In this document: positions 16,574-24,201 of the stretch, in pieces | Layout of the letters: the number at the start of each line of letters is the position of its first letter | Numbering within the stretch: the stretch's first letter is position 1 | The notes under the pieces: generated by a model | Seen by the model: the letters and a program-made list of their open reading frames with translations, nothing else | What the model was told of the DNA's origin: nothing | Databases searched by the model: none | Source: Gammaproteobacteria bacterium | Lineage (GTDB): Bacteria > Pseudomonadota > Gammaproteobacteria > Steroidobacterales > Steroidobacteraceae | Assembly (NCBI GenBank): GCA_003132025.1 | Contig: PKWJ01000039.1 | Coordinates: 1-38,834 of the forward strand | DNA: 38,834 nt | Direction of reading: 5' to 3' | Program-made: the position numbers and the translations under genes

Positions 16574-16900
16574 TCACGCCGGTTTGAAGCGGCTCCAGCG
16601 CGGTCGCGGATGCCGTCTGCTGGCCAGGAAGGTCGACATCAACCCGGGCAGCATCAGGACCAGGCGTGGCGCGGCAACGATCAGCGCCACCAGCAATGGC
16701 CAATGCCATAGCACCAGCGCGCCGAAAAAGACCGCTATTCGCAGCGGCAGCATGAATCCCGATAGCAGCAGCGCCACCGCCAGCACGATCGCCCAGCCCA
16801 GGCCGACGAGCTGCGCCAGAGCGAGCACGCCGAGCCAGGCGCGCATCAGCACGAACGCGGCCAGCGCGGCCAGCCCCACGATGCGCACCAGAATTCTCAT
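16574..16900 (-). CDS. Small membrane protein, function unknown
   Basis: The 108-residue product is mostly hydrophobic, with about three predicted membrane helices (about 4-20, 25-48 and 55-88) and a short basic C-terminal tail rich in Arg, His and Pro. No family was recognised. Its ATG shares one base with the stop of the CHAD-domain gene upstream (TGATG), so translation is probably coupled and the two products may work together. About 120 bases separate its stop from the epimerase start; that gap contains an imperfect inverted repeat but no clear terminator. Confidence 0.7.
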   Translation of the reverse strand: MRILVRIVGLAALAAFVLMRAWLGVLALAQLVGLGWAIVLAVALLLSGFMLPLRIAVFFGALVLWHWPLLVALIVAAPRLVLMLPGLMSTFLASRRHPRPRWSRFKPA

Positions 16901-17796
16901 CACGATCGTGACCGCAGGCAGCTGCGCCCAAGCCGTGCCGTCATCGCCTGCGGCCGGCGTGCGTACAACCGCTGGCCTAAGTCCATCGCCTTGGCACGCA
17001 GCGCGCGGCGCCGGCGCTCGATCGCCGCCTGCAACGGCTCGGTCACGAGATCAGCGGACTGCCCGTACGCGGCCACGGTCGACTGCAGCAGCGCAAGGTC
17101 GTGCTCCTGCCCCAGGTAATCCGCCAGCCGGCGCGCGCGCGCCCCAGACTTGGAGTGCGCAGTTGACTGCAGCGGCCTGAGCATCTGCAGCGCGTGCCAC
17201 AGGTACTGGACCTGCTTGCGCCACTCATGCAGCGCCGGCGTGTCGGGATGGCGACGCGCGGCATTACCGGCGCGCCGACCTGCGCGATAGATGCGCTCGA
17301 AGCCTGGTCCCAGCCTTGACCAGCCGTGCCGGCCAATACGCCACCGGCGCCCGCGCAGCTGCACCTGCCGCAGCCCGGCGCGGGCACCGGCCAGCACGCG
17401 ATGTCGACCACTGAGTTGGCGCTGCGCGTAGACCCGGCTCCGGCGCAGCTGCCGCAGCAATGCGATGAGCGCCGGGTCCTTGGCGAGGACGAGGCTGCGT
17501 CGGCCCAGCGAATCTAGCGTGCGCACCAGCACTCGCGCATCGCGCACCGCATTGAGCGTGCGCGCCGCCCCGCGCAGCGCAGCGTCTTCGCGCCGGTAGG
17601 TCGTCGCCGGCAGCGCTGCGCGCAGCAGACGCAGTGCCGCGCGCGATTTCTTGATTTCCTTGCGCGCGCGATGCACGCGGCTGCCGGAAGGACGCGCGGG
17701 CGCCAGCGCGCGGGTCGCGTTTGCAGTGTGCTGCAACGCAGCACGACGCACTGTGCCAGTAGCCGATCGATCTGGCGCGCTGTGGTGACCGGACAT
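16900..17796 (-). CDS. CHAD-domain protein, putative polyphosphate binder
   Basis: CHAD domains are bundles of helices lined with basic residues and conserved histidines; characterised members bind inorganic polyphosphate. The 298-residue, very Arg-rich protein shows the two half-repeats of the domain: VHRARKEIKKSRAALRLLR (41-59, H42) and LHEWRKQVQYLWHALQML (189-206, H190), plus LGQEHDLALL (228-237, H232). No CYTH domain is fused to it, and no polyphosphate kinase or phosphatase gene lies nearby, so the physiological role is open. The start ATG 17796 lies just past a strong terminator belonging to the next gene upstream, so it must have its own promoter; none was recognised. It overlaps the small membrane protein gene by one base. 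Confidence 0.85.
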   Translation of the reverse strand: MSGHHSAPDRSATGTVRRAALQHTANATRALAPARPSGSRVHRARKEIKKSRAALRLLRAALPATTYRREDAALRGAARTLNAVRDARVLVRTLDSLGRRSLVLAKDPALIALLRQLRRSRVYAQRQLSGRHRVLAGARAGLRQVQLRGRRWRIGRHGWSRLGPGFERIYRAGRRAGNAARRHPDTPALHEWRKQVQYLWHALQMLRPLQSTAHSKSGARARRLADYLGQEHDLALLQSTVAAYGQSADLVTEPLQAAIERRRRALRAKAMDLGQRLYARRPQAMTARLGRSCLRSRS

Positions 17797-17841
17797 GGGC
17801 GGATGCTACGGCAGCGGGAGCGCGGTCCGCATCCGCAAGAT

Positions 17842-17871
17842 AAAAAACGGCGGGACCATCTCCCGCCGTTT
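17842..17871 (-). terminator. Rho-independent terminator after the collagen-like gene
   Basis: On the minus strand an 11-base perfect stem (AAACGGCGGGA with TCCCGCCGTTT) closes a 5-base loop and runs into a T tract (17842-17847). It lies 22 bases after the stop of the collagen-like gene and before the CHAD gene, so it ends that transcript and separates the two units. Confidence 0.9.
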
Positions 17872-17892
17872 GGCACACGCGCCAGTCGCGCG

Positions 17893-18597
17893 TCAGTTGG
17901 TCGCCGCAGCGCTCGCGCTGCCGGAGGCCGTCGTCGCGCTCAGGTTGGCCCCGGAAAGTGCGCCATTCGCCGACAGGGCCGACTGCGGCACCGAGGTGGC
18001 AGACTGCGCGCCGGCGCTGGCGCTGCCAGGGGCGACGGACCCGCCCGCGTTGCCAGCCGCACCGGCCACACCGCCGATGCCAGTCGCACCAGTCACACCG
18101 GTCGCACCGGTCACCCCGGCTGGACCGGTCGCTCCGGTCAGGCCGGCGGTACCGCCTGCACCGCTGCCGGCGCCCGCGATATCGGCCGCCGTTCCGGCAG
18201 TCCCTTGCGCTGACTGCCCTGACTGAATTGCGCCCGAGGTTGCCGCCTGGGTGCTCGCAGTTGCCGGGGCCGCGGTTTCGGCAGCCGGCTGCTTCGTGGA
18301 CTGGGGCGCGCTCTTTGAAGTGTCGCGCCCGGCGCCCGCATCGTGATGCACGCCGTTGATCCCCGAGCCGGCATTGGCGCTGCCAGCCGCACTGCCGGCC
18401 GCATTACCTCCGGCGCCGGCAAAGCTGCCCATCGTGTTGCCACCGAGGCCACCGGCAAACCCGCCGTTCATGCCGCCATTGAAGCCGCCCGCGAGGCCGC
18501 CGGCGGGCCCGCCGCCAAGAAGTCCGGCCTGAGCCACGGAACTGAGCCCCACCATCGCTGTCAGCGCCATCGCGGCGCGAAGTTGACTCGTTTTCAT
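17893..18597 (-). CDS. Secreted glycine-rich protein with collagen-like tract
   Basis: The 234-residue product has a clear signal peptide (MKTSQLRAAMALTAMVGLSSVAQA, residues 1-24, written here as positions 1-24 with a likely cut after AQA). The mature part begins with glycine-rich repeats of the GGxN/GGxA kind (about 28-53), then an Ser/Ala/Gly region with HHD at 84-86, a Thr/Ala/Gln-rich linker (about 95-135), and a run of about 14 Gly-X-Y triplets (146-187) in which threonine often fills the Y position (GAT, GVT, GLT). The tail is Ala/Ser/Asn-rich. There are no cysteines, so disulfide-based folding is excluded. GGAG lies about 8 bases before the ATG. No known family is recognised; an extracellular or surface structural role is inference. 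It ends at a strong terminator. Confidence 0.8.
   Translation of the reverse strand: MKTSQLRAAMALTAMVGLSSVAQAGLLGGGPAGGLAGGFNGGMNGGFAGGLGGNTMGSFAGAGGNAAGSAAGSANAGSGINGVHHDAGAGRDTSKSAPQSTKQPAAETAAPATASTQAATSGAIQSGQSAQGTAGTAADIAGAGSGAGGTAGLTGATGPAGVTGATGVTGATGIGGVAGAAGNAGGSVAPGSASAGAQSATSVPQSALSANGALSGANLSATTASGSASAAATN
18037..18162 (-). repeat. Collagen-like Gly-X-Y tract
   Basis: Inside the secreted glycine-rich protein, residues 146-187 read as 14 uninterrupted Gly-X-Y triplets. The DNA shows short near-repeats such as GGTGCGACC and GGTGTGACT units, suggesting growth by slippage or unequal exchange. Proline occurs only once in the tract. Threonine-rich Gly-X-Thr triplets recall the glycosylated collagen-like region of Bacillus BclA. 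Confidence 0.75.
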
Positions 18598-18645
18598 GTG
18601 CTTTGCTCCAGAATTGATCGCAGCAGATAGCGACCTTCATTGAGC

Positions 18646-18680
18646 AAAACGACCGCGGGGCCAGGTTTCTTCCCCGGTCC
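18646..18680 (-). terminator. Possible terminator after the S8 protease gene
   Basis: On the minus strand GACCGGGG and CCCCGCGGTC can pair across an 11-base loop with a 2-base bulge, followed within a few bases by four Ts. It starts about 8 bases after the protease stop. The bulge and short T run make it a weak candidate. Confidence 0.4.
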
Positions 18681-18687
18681 TGGCTTG

Positions 18688-20022
18688 TTATTCGCGGCGC
18701 GCCTGCATTATGTCAGGCGCTACGCGCAGCCCTTCCGCTACCACCCCCAGCCCGTAGGTCGCATCGCGTCCAGTGGCCCCCATATGGATCGCCTCGCGCG
18801 CCAGCGATGCGATCGCCACCCGCGCCCCCTCCTGGTCCGGAGCTAGCAGACGCGGCGCGAGCAATCCGGCGACCAGCGGTGCAGCAAACGAGGTTCCGCG
18901 CACGATGCTATAGCCGGCAGGATCGCTCGCCGCCTCCATGTCAGCACCGGGGGCGGCAAACTCGACCTGGGGTCCGCGCTCGGCCTCAATCAGCACGTGG
19001 CGATGCCCATCGACGCCGGTTACGCCGACGACGCCGGGGTACGCGGCCGGATACAGCGGCGGTGCCGCGGGGCCGTCATTGCCCACCGCCGCCACGACGA
19101 TGTAGCCGCGCGCGATCATCCGCTCGACCACCTGTCGCAGGATCAGATTGTCCGGTCCGACCAGGCTGATGTTGATGACTGCGATCTGATTGGCGTGCAT
19201 CCAGCCAAGTGCCGCGGCGATCGCGTCGACCGCACCCCCGGTCGGCTGGCCGCAGTACACGTCCGCGGCGTAGAGCTGCGCGCCGGGCGCCGCGCCATGA
19301 AACGGTGCGGCATCGCCGATCAGAAGCGAGGCGATGGCGGTGCCGTGCGCGCTTGGCACCGATCGCCCGTCGCAGCCCGAAGCCACGATCGAGGCACCAT
19401 GAAACGCGCCATGGGTGACCTGCACACCGCCGTCGATCAGACCGACGCGCACGTCGTGCTGGCGTTCGCCATCGCCACTCGCTGCCGGCGCAGTGTCCGC
19501 GGTTCCGGCCATCGCATTGTCCGCGTCCGCACTCGATGCACTGCCACCATAGATATGGTCGTAATCAAACAGCGCGCCGGGTTCGAGGCGGCGCAACTGC
19601 CGCAACGCACGCTGTGTGGACATGCCCTGAGGCACACTCAACACATCGATACGGCTATCCGGATCCTCAGGCGTCTGCCCGCTTACGCGCACGAAACCCG
19701 CGGCCACTATGCGCTCGAGTGCCGCAGCGCGGAGATCGAGCGCCAGCAGCCGGCCACGCAAAATGGGCTCGCCGTTGGGATCGGCTTCAATCAGCTGCCG
19801 ATTGTGACGGATCAGCTCATCGCCCGCCGTGCGGCGCAGCGATGTCAGCGCCCCCGTCCCAAGACCGGCAGCGCCGGCGGCGGTTTGCCCGATTGGCGCG
19901 GTCAGTCCGGTGGTCGGCAGCGACGGCAGGTGCAACGAGGGCAGACCGATCTGTGCCGCCGCCCCGACAGTAACGGCTATACAGCCGAGTGCGATTAACC
20001 TGGCGGTTGTTCGAATTGCCAT
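18688..20022 (-). CDS. Exported subtilisin-like (S8) serine protease
   Basis: The 444-residue product begins with a signal peptide (about 1-23, cut after AAAQ or nearby). Residues about 60-158 look like an inhibitor-type propeptide ending in the LFDYDHIYG segment that often precedes S8 catalytic domains. The catalytic domain (about 188-440) has the triad D197 (VGLIDGGV), H226 (SAHGTAIASLL) and S378 (GTSFAAPLVAG), with oxyanion residue N315 (AAVGNDGPAAP). ATG 20022 is chosen because it starts the signal peptide and has AAGGA 9 bases upstream; the same frame stays open to 20442 but that part overlaps the sigma factor gene. The gene diverges from the ECF sigma/anti-sigma pair, which suggests shared regulation. 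The substrate is unknown. Confidence 0.92.
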   Translation of the reverse strand: MAIRTTARLIALGCIAVTVGAAAQIGLPSLHLPSLPTTGLTAPIGQTAAGAAGLGTGALTSLRRTAGDELIRHNRQLIEADPNGEPILRGRLLALDLRAAALERIVAAGFVRVSGQTPEDPDSRIDVLSVPQGMSTQRALRQLRRLEPGALFDYDHIYGGSASSADADNAMAGTADTAPAASGDGERQHDVRVGLIDGGVQVTHGAFHGASIVASGCDGRSVPSAHGTAIASLLIGDAAPFHGAAPGAQLYAADVYCGQPTGGAVDAIAAALGWMHANQIAVINISLVGPDNLILRQVVERMIARGYIVVAAVGNDGPAAPPLYPAAYPGVVGVTGVDGHRHVLIEAERGPQVEFAAPGADMEAASDPAGYSIVRGTSFAAPLVAGLLAPRLLAPDQEGARVAIASLAREAIHMGATGRDATYGLGVVAEGLRVAPDIMQARRE

Positions 20023-20059
20023 AGCGCTACGTCCTTCGTCAACGATGCTAGCATTGAGT

Positions 20060-20083
20060 GAAACGGCCGCCCGGACGCGTTTC
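20060..20083. promoter_or_regulatory. Inverted repeat in the protease/ECF sigma intergenic region
   Basis: GAAACG (20060-20065) and CGTTTC (20078-20083) form an inverted repeat with a 12-base centre in the 135-base divergent region. Each strand therefore presents a GAAAC word, which resembles the -35 of some ECF promoters, but no matching -10 at the usual 16-17 base spacing was found. It could be an operator or half of a promoter pair. Confidence 0.3.
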
Positions 20084-20157
20084 GCGGTCCCACACGAATT
20101 AAATCTTTGCCGCCAGATGGAAGAAACAGTCACTCCAGCGCGTTTATCTGATACGAC

Positions 20158-20655
20158 ATGAGCGGCCCCGGCGATCTGCTGCACAGCCGGATCATCGAGC
20201 TGCTGCCGAAGCTGCGCCGGTTCGCGCGCAGCCTGGCCAGGAACCCGCACGATGCGGACGATTTGCTGCAAGGCGCACTTGAGCGTGCACTCGCTCACCT
20301 CGAGCAGTGGCAGGCCGACACCCGGCTGGACAGCTGGCTCTACACCATCGTCAAGAATGCCTGGATCGACGAGCTGCGCTCGCGCGCACGGCGCGAACAC
20401 ACGCTTGCCGACTCCGAGCAGGCGGACGCGGTCCCCGACCATCGCGGCGACGCTAGCGGCACCCTGGCAGTTGATCAGGCTATGGACTGCCTGCCCGCGG
20501 ACCAGCGCCTTGCGGTGGCGCTGGTGCTCATCGAGGGCTTGCCCTATAAGGAAGCCGCGCAGATCATCGGGGTGCCAATGGGGACGCTGACCAGCCGACT
20601 CGCACGCGGCCGCCAGGCGCTGCAGCAGTTGCTGGGGCCAGGAGATAGCGCATGA
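20158..20655 (+). CDS. ECF-type RNA polymerase sigma factor
   Basis: This 165-residue protein has only sigma regions 2 and 4, as in ECF sigma factors. Region 2 includes LARNPHDADDLLQGALERAL (about 25-44) and LDSWLYTIVKNAWIDELRSR; region 4 includes LPADQRLAVALVLIEGLPYK and the helix-turn-helix EAAQIIGVPMGTLTSRLARG. The stop overlaps the anti-sigma start (ATGA), so the pair is co-translated. No ribosome-binding site is evident before ATG 20158. The gene diverges from an exported S8 protease. The ECF subgroup cannot be assigned by eye. Confidence 0.93.
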   Translation: MSGPGDLLHSRIIELLPKLRRFARSLARNPHDADDLLQGALERALAHLEQWQADTRLDSWLYTIVKNAWIDELRSRARREHTLADSEQADAVPDHRGDASGTLAVDQAMDCLPADQRLAVALVLIEGLPYKEAAQIIGVPMGTLTSRLARGRQALQQLLGPGDSA

Positions 20656-21419
20656 CCATTTCGGACGAGATGGTGGCCGCCTATGTTGATGGCGAGCTCG
20701 AGGCTGGCGAGCGGGCGCGCATCGAACAGGCGATCGCCCAGGACGCGCAGCTGGCGCAACGCGTGGCGCAGCAGCGCGCGCTGCGCGATCGACTGCGTGG
20801 AGCCTACAGCGGCGTGTTGCATGAAGCGGTGCCGCAGCGCCTGGCGCATGCGGTCAAGCTGGGCGCGCGGGCGGGTCCGGCGCAGGTAATCGATCTGGCG
20901 CGCGTGCGCGCCGAACGCTCGCGTCGCGTCAGCGGTCAGCGCCAGATGAAGGTGCGCCGCCTCAGCATTGCCGCCAGCCTGGCGGTGGGACTGATGGCAG
21001 GTGTGCTGATTCAGCGCCTGGCCGCTCCGGGCGCCGTGACGGAGTTCCATGACGGGGCGCTGCTCGCTCGCGGCGCCCTTGCGCAAGCACTGAATGAGCA
21101 GCTCGCCAGCAGCGCTGCGCCTGGCGCGGCGGTGCGAGTGTTACTGAGTTTCAAATCCAGGGGCGGCAATTACTGCCGCACCTTCGCACTCAGCGGCGGC
21201 CGCTCGCTCGTGGGACTGGCCTGTCGCGAACAGGATCAATGGCAGCTGTTGAATCTGATGGCGGCCGAAGGCGCCGGGGTCGCAGGCAACGCACAGAACC
21301 TGCGTATGGCGGCATCGCCTTTGCCGCCTGCGCTGCTACAGGCGGTCACTGAACACATCAGCGGCGACCCCCTGAATGCGGCCGCTGAAGCCAAGGCGCG
21401 CAGCAACGGCTGGCACTGA
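20652..21419 (+). CDS. Membrane-anchored anti-sigma factor
   Basis: The 255-residue product has a cytoplasmic N-terminal domain (MVAAYVDGELEAGERARIEQ, residues 7-26, the usual helix of anti-sigma factors), a basic stretch, one membrane helix (about 104-120) and a periplasmic part of about 130 residues. It lacks the HxxxCxxC zinc motif of ZAS anti-sigma factors. The periplasmic part has two cysteines in GNYCRTFALSGGRSLVGLACRE that could form a disulfide. Overlap with the sigma gene and the topology support the call; the signal it senses is unknown. The stop is 15 bases from the convergent transporter gene's stop. Confidence 0.85.
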   Translation: MTISDEMVAAYVDGELEAGERARIEQAIAQDAQLAQRVAQQRALRDRLRGAYSGVLHEAVPQRLAHAVKLGARAGPAQVIDLARVRAERSRRVSGQRQMKVRRLSIAASLAVGLMAGVLIQRLAAPGAVTEFHDGALLARGALAQALNEQLASSAAPGAAVRVLLSFKSRGGNYCRTFALSGGRSLVGLACREQDQWQLLNLMAAEGAGVAGNAQNLRMAASPLPPALLQAVTEHISGDPLNAAAEAKARSNGWH

Positions 21420-21434
21420 GACTGGCGGTCTGGC

Positions 21435-22784
21435 CTAGGCTTTTATTCTCTCTGCAGCCGGCCTGACCTCATCGCCGACCAGCTCACCGCTGCGCACGCT
21501 GTCGTAACGGCGTCCCAACAGCCAGGCGATCGGGAACCAGACCGCCGAGGTGATCAGGCCGAAGATCGCCAGCCCGGTCACGCCGTGCGGCTGAATCAGG
21601 GAGCTGACCCAGGCGTTGCTGAAATCACCGAAGCGATACACCACCGTATCGATGACGTTCTTGGCCTTGTAGCGGCTCTGCTGGTCAACCACCGTGAACA
21701 GCATCTCCCGGGTCGGCTTGGCGAGTGCATATTCAGCTACGCGGCGCACGACCTGGATGGCGCCAAGGATCAGCAGTACTGGCGAGAATGCGATCGCCAG
21801 GAACGCGATCACCATGATGATCGGGTTGAGCAGCAGCCCGACCTTGACGCCAAAGCGCGCGATGATGCGCCCGGAACCGAACAGCTGGATGACCACCGCC
21901 ATGCTGTTGACCAGCAGATCGATCAGCCCATACGCCTGGGTGCGGGCATCGCGATTGGGAAAGGCATGTGTGATGAGATCGCCGAGCTGGAAATAGACGA
22001 TGGTCGAAATCCAGGTCATCAGCAACAGAAACATTGCCAGCAGCAAAAGATAGCGCGATCGCATCAGCAGCACGAAGCCATCGAACGGATTGCCCCGCAG
22101 ACGATGATCGAGGCTGGTGTGCTGCACTTCGGCGCCGGCCGCCAGCAGGCGTTGCTTTTCGTGCGCCAGCATGCGCACCAGCAGCGCGGTAGCGACAAAA
22201 CCGGCGGCCGAGATCAGCATCAGGTTACTGTTGCCCAGCCGCTTGGCCAGCAGCGTTGCAATGGCCGGACCGATGATGCTGCCGATGGTGCCGCCGGCCG
22301 CGACGAAACCGAACAGACGTTTGGCCTGGGTGCGCGAGAAGATGTCCGCCATGAAGGTCCAGAATACCGAGATGATCAGTACGTTGAAGGTGCTGACCCA
22401 GACGAAGAACGCGGCGATGAGCCAGCGGTTCTGATCACTGATGCTGACGAACAGCGCATAGAAGGCCACGATGGTGAGCGCAACGAAGCCATACACCCAG
22501 GGCAGGAAGCTCGACAGTTTGATGCGCGCGGCGAGTCCCGAATACAGCGGCGCGAACAGCAGGCTCGCCACCAGAGTCATGGTGAACAACTGCTGGTAAT
22601 GATCGACGCCATAGATGGTTCCCATCGCGTCGCGCACCGGCTTGACCACCGAGTAGCTACCGAACAGAAAGAAGAAATACAGCATGCTCAGCACCACCGC
22701 CTTGACCTCGAAGGGCTCGATCGCCGCGACGGACTTGAGCACACGGGCGAGCAGTGACGGGCGTGATGGCGAGGATGGCGGCAT
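21435..22784 (-). CDS. ATP/ADP-translocase-like (COG3202-type) transporter, copy 2
   Basis: This 449-residue integral membrane protein shows about 12 hydrophobic segments and motifs shared with its neighbour: SYSVVKPVRD near the N-terminus, FWTFMADIFSRTQAKRLFGF, AAGGTIGSIIGP, HEKQRLL, LDHRLRGNPFDGF, MTWISTIVYF and the C-terminal block TREMLFTVVDQQSRYKAKNV followed by IDTVVYRFGD. These mark it as a bacterial member of the MFS-related nucleotide-transporter-like family; the true substrate is unknown, and nucleotide exchange should not be assumed. ATG 22784 is chosen; a GTG at 22883 would add a low-quality N-terminal extension. It is the last gene of the lptF-lptG-transporter-transporter string, 104 bases after copy 1. 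Confidence 0.82.
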   Translation of the reverse strand: MPPSSPSRPSLLARVLKSVAAIEPFEVKAVVLSMLYFFFLFGSYSVVKPVRDAMGTIYGVDHYQQLFTMTLVASLLFAPLYSGLAARIKLSSFLPWVYGFVALTIVAFYALFVSISDQNRWLIAAFFVWVSTFNVLIISVFWTFMADIFSRTQAKRLFGFVAAGGTIGSIIGPAIATLLAKRLGNSNLMLISAAGFVATALLVRMLAHEKQRLLAAGAEVQHTSLDHRLRGNPFDGFVLLMRSRYLLLLAMFLLLMTWISTIVYFQLGDLITHAFPNRDARTQAYGLIDLLVNSMAVVIQLFGSGRIIARFGVKVGLLLNPIIMVIAFLAIAFSPVLLILGAIQVVRRVAEYALAKPTREMLFTVVDQQSRYKAKNVIDTVVYRFGDFSNAWVSSLIQPHGVTGLAIFGLITSAVWFPIAWLLGRRYDSVRSGELVGDEVRPAAERIKA

Positions 22785-22888
22785 TGGGCTCACGTGGGCA
22801 GGCGGCAGCGGTTTATTGGATCGATATCGCCGGCCTAGGATGCATGCTGCGCCCGGCACGGGCAACCCGGGCACGATGCGCACCTAGG

Positions 22889-24196
22889 CTAACCCTCGCT
22901 ACGAATTTCCTCATAGCGTCGGCCGGCATAGCGTGCAACCGCGCCCCAGGCGATGCAGGCGCCTATACCCACCGTCAGCGCACCGCCGAGGCCGAATCCG
23001 GCGGCGCGCAATCCCGCCTGCATCCAGGCCGAACTGACATCACCGAAGCGGTAGATCACCGTATCGATGACGTTCTTTGCCTTGTAGCGGCTGCTCTGTT
23101 CGACTACGGTGAAACAGATCTCGCGGGTGGGCCGGGCGATGGCGTACTGCGCGACGCGACGCACCGCCTGCAGCCCCTGGATGATGATCAGCGACGGGGA
23201 TATCGCAACCACCACAAAAGCAAGCAGCATGATGAGCGGATTGAGTAGCAGTCCCGCCGTTACCCCGAATCGCTGCACCAGGCGCCCCAGCCCGAAGGTC
23301 AGTATCAGGGCGGTGGCGATATTCACCACCAGATCGATGTCGGCAATTGCCTGTGCGCGGCCCTCCACCGCGCGAAAGGCGTGCGCGATCACATCGGTCT
23401 GCAGGAAGTAGGCCACGGTATTGGCCCAGGTCATCAGCAAAATGAATGCCGCCTGGCTCATGATGTAGCGCGACTTGAACAGGCGGCTGAAGCCCTCGAA
23501 CGGGTTGCCCGGCAACTGGTGATCCAGCGTGGTCGCCTGCACCTCCTCGTGGCTGGCGTGCAGCCGCTGCTTTTCATGCATCAGCCGGTACACCAGAACG
23601 ATCACGATCAGGAAACCGGCGGCCGCCAGCAGCAGCAAACCGCTGAGTTGCAGCCGCTGCACCAGCAGCCGCACCAGCACCGGCCCGGCGATCGCACCGA
23701 TGCTGCCGCCGGCGGCAATCAGCGCGAATAGTCGTGTCGCCTGGGCCGGGGTGAACAGATCGACCATCAGGCTCCAGAACACCGAGATCATGAACAGGTT
23801 GGCGACGCTGAACCACACGTAATAGGCCGCCGCAATCCACACATTTCCCGGTGCCTGCCGGAACAACAGCTGGAACAGCAGCACATTCAGCAGCCAGAAC
23901 CAGAACACGCCCGGCAGCAGCCGCGTGAGCCTGACGCGCGATGCCAGCATGGCGTAGATCGGCGAGGCCAGCAGCGTGCCGAGGAACGTAGCGGTGAACA
24001 GGTTCTGCAGCTGACCGACTCCGATCACGGTCGCGACCGTGTCGCGCACCGGTCGCAGGATGTAGTAGCTGCCGAGCAGAGCGAAATTGCACATGAACGC
24101 CAGCAGCACCGCCCGACGCTCGTGCGGCGCGACCTGCGCGACGACACCGAACAGCCGCACCAGCCATGCGCTCATGCGCCGGAAACGCCGCTGCAT
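22889..24196 (-). CDS. ATP/ADP-translocase-like (COG3202-type) transporter, copy 1
   Basis: The 435-residue product is a clear paralog of the next gene downstream. It shares SYYILRPVRD (about 43-52), FWSLMVDLFTPAQATRLFAL, AAGGSIGAIAGP, HEKQRL, LDHQLPGNPFEGF, MTWANTVAYF and the C-terminal block TREICFTVVEQSSRYKAKNV followed by IDTVIYRFGD. About 12 membrane helices are expected. The start ATG 24196 lies 5 bases after the lptG stop, so it is very likely co-transcribed with the LPS transport genes; a second ATG at codon 8 is also possible. The substrate is unknown; neither a nucleotide nor an envelope-related role can be shown from sequence. Confidence 0.83.
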   Translation of the reverse strand: MQRRFRRMSAWLVRLFGVVAQVAPHERRAVLLAFMCNFALLGSYYILRPVRDTVATVIGVGQLQNLFTATFLGTLLASPIYAMLASRVRLTRLLPGVFWFWLLNVLLFQLLFRQAPGNVWIAAAYYVWFSVANLFMISVFWSLMVDLFTPAQATRLFALIAAGGSIGAIAGPVLVRLLVQRLQLSGLLLLAAAGFLIVIVLVYRLMHEKQRLHASHEEVQATTLDHQLPGNPFEGFSRLFKSRYIMSQAAFILLMTWANTVAYFLQTDVIAHAFRAVEGRAQAIADIDLVVNIATALILTFGLGRLVQRFGVTAGLLLNPLIMLLAFVVVAISPSLIIIQGLQAVRRVAQYAIARPTREICFTVVEQSSRYKAKNVIDTVIYRFGDVSSAWMQAGLRAAGFGLGGALTVGIGACIAWGAVARYAGRRYEEIRSEG

Positions 24197-24201
24197 GGCG
24201 C

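Noticed and set aside
20023-20442. N-terminal extension of the S8 protease frame through the sigma factor gene
   Set aside because: The signal peptide begins at 20022 with a ribosome-binding site, and the extension lies opposite the ECF sigma factor coding region.
21435-24196. Calling the two transporters true ATP/ADP exchangers
   Set aside because: Family resemblance is clear, but substrate residues cannot be checked by eye and most free-living members are uncharacterised.
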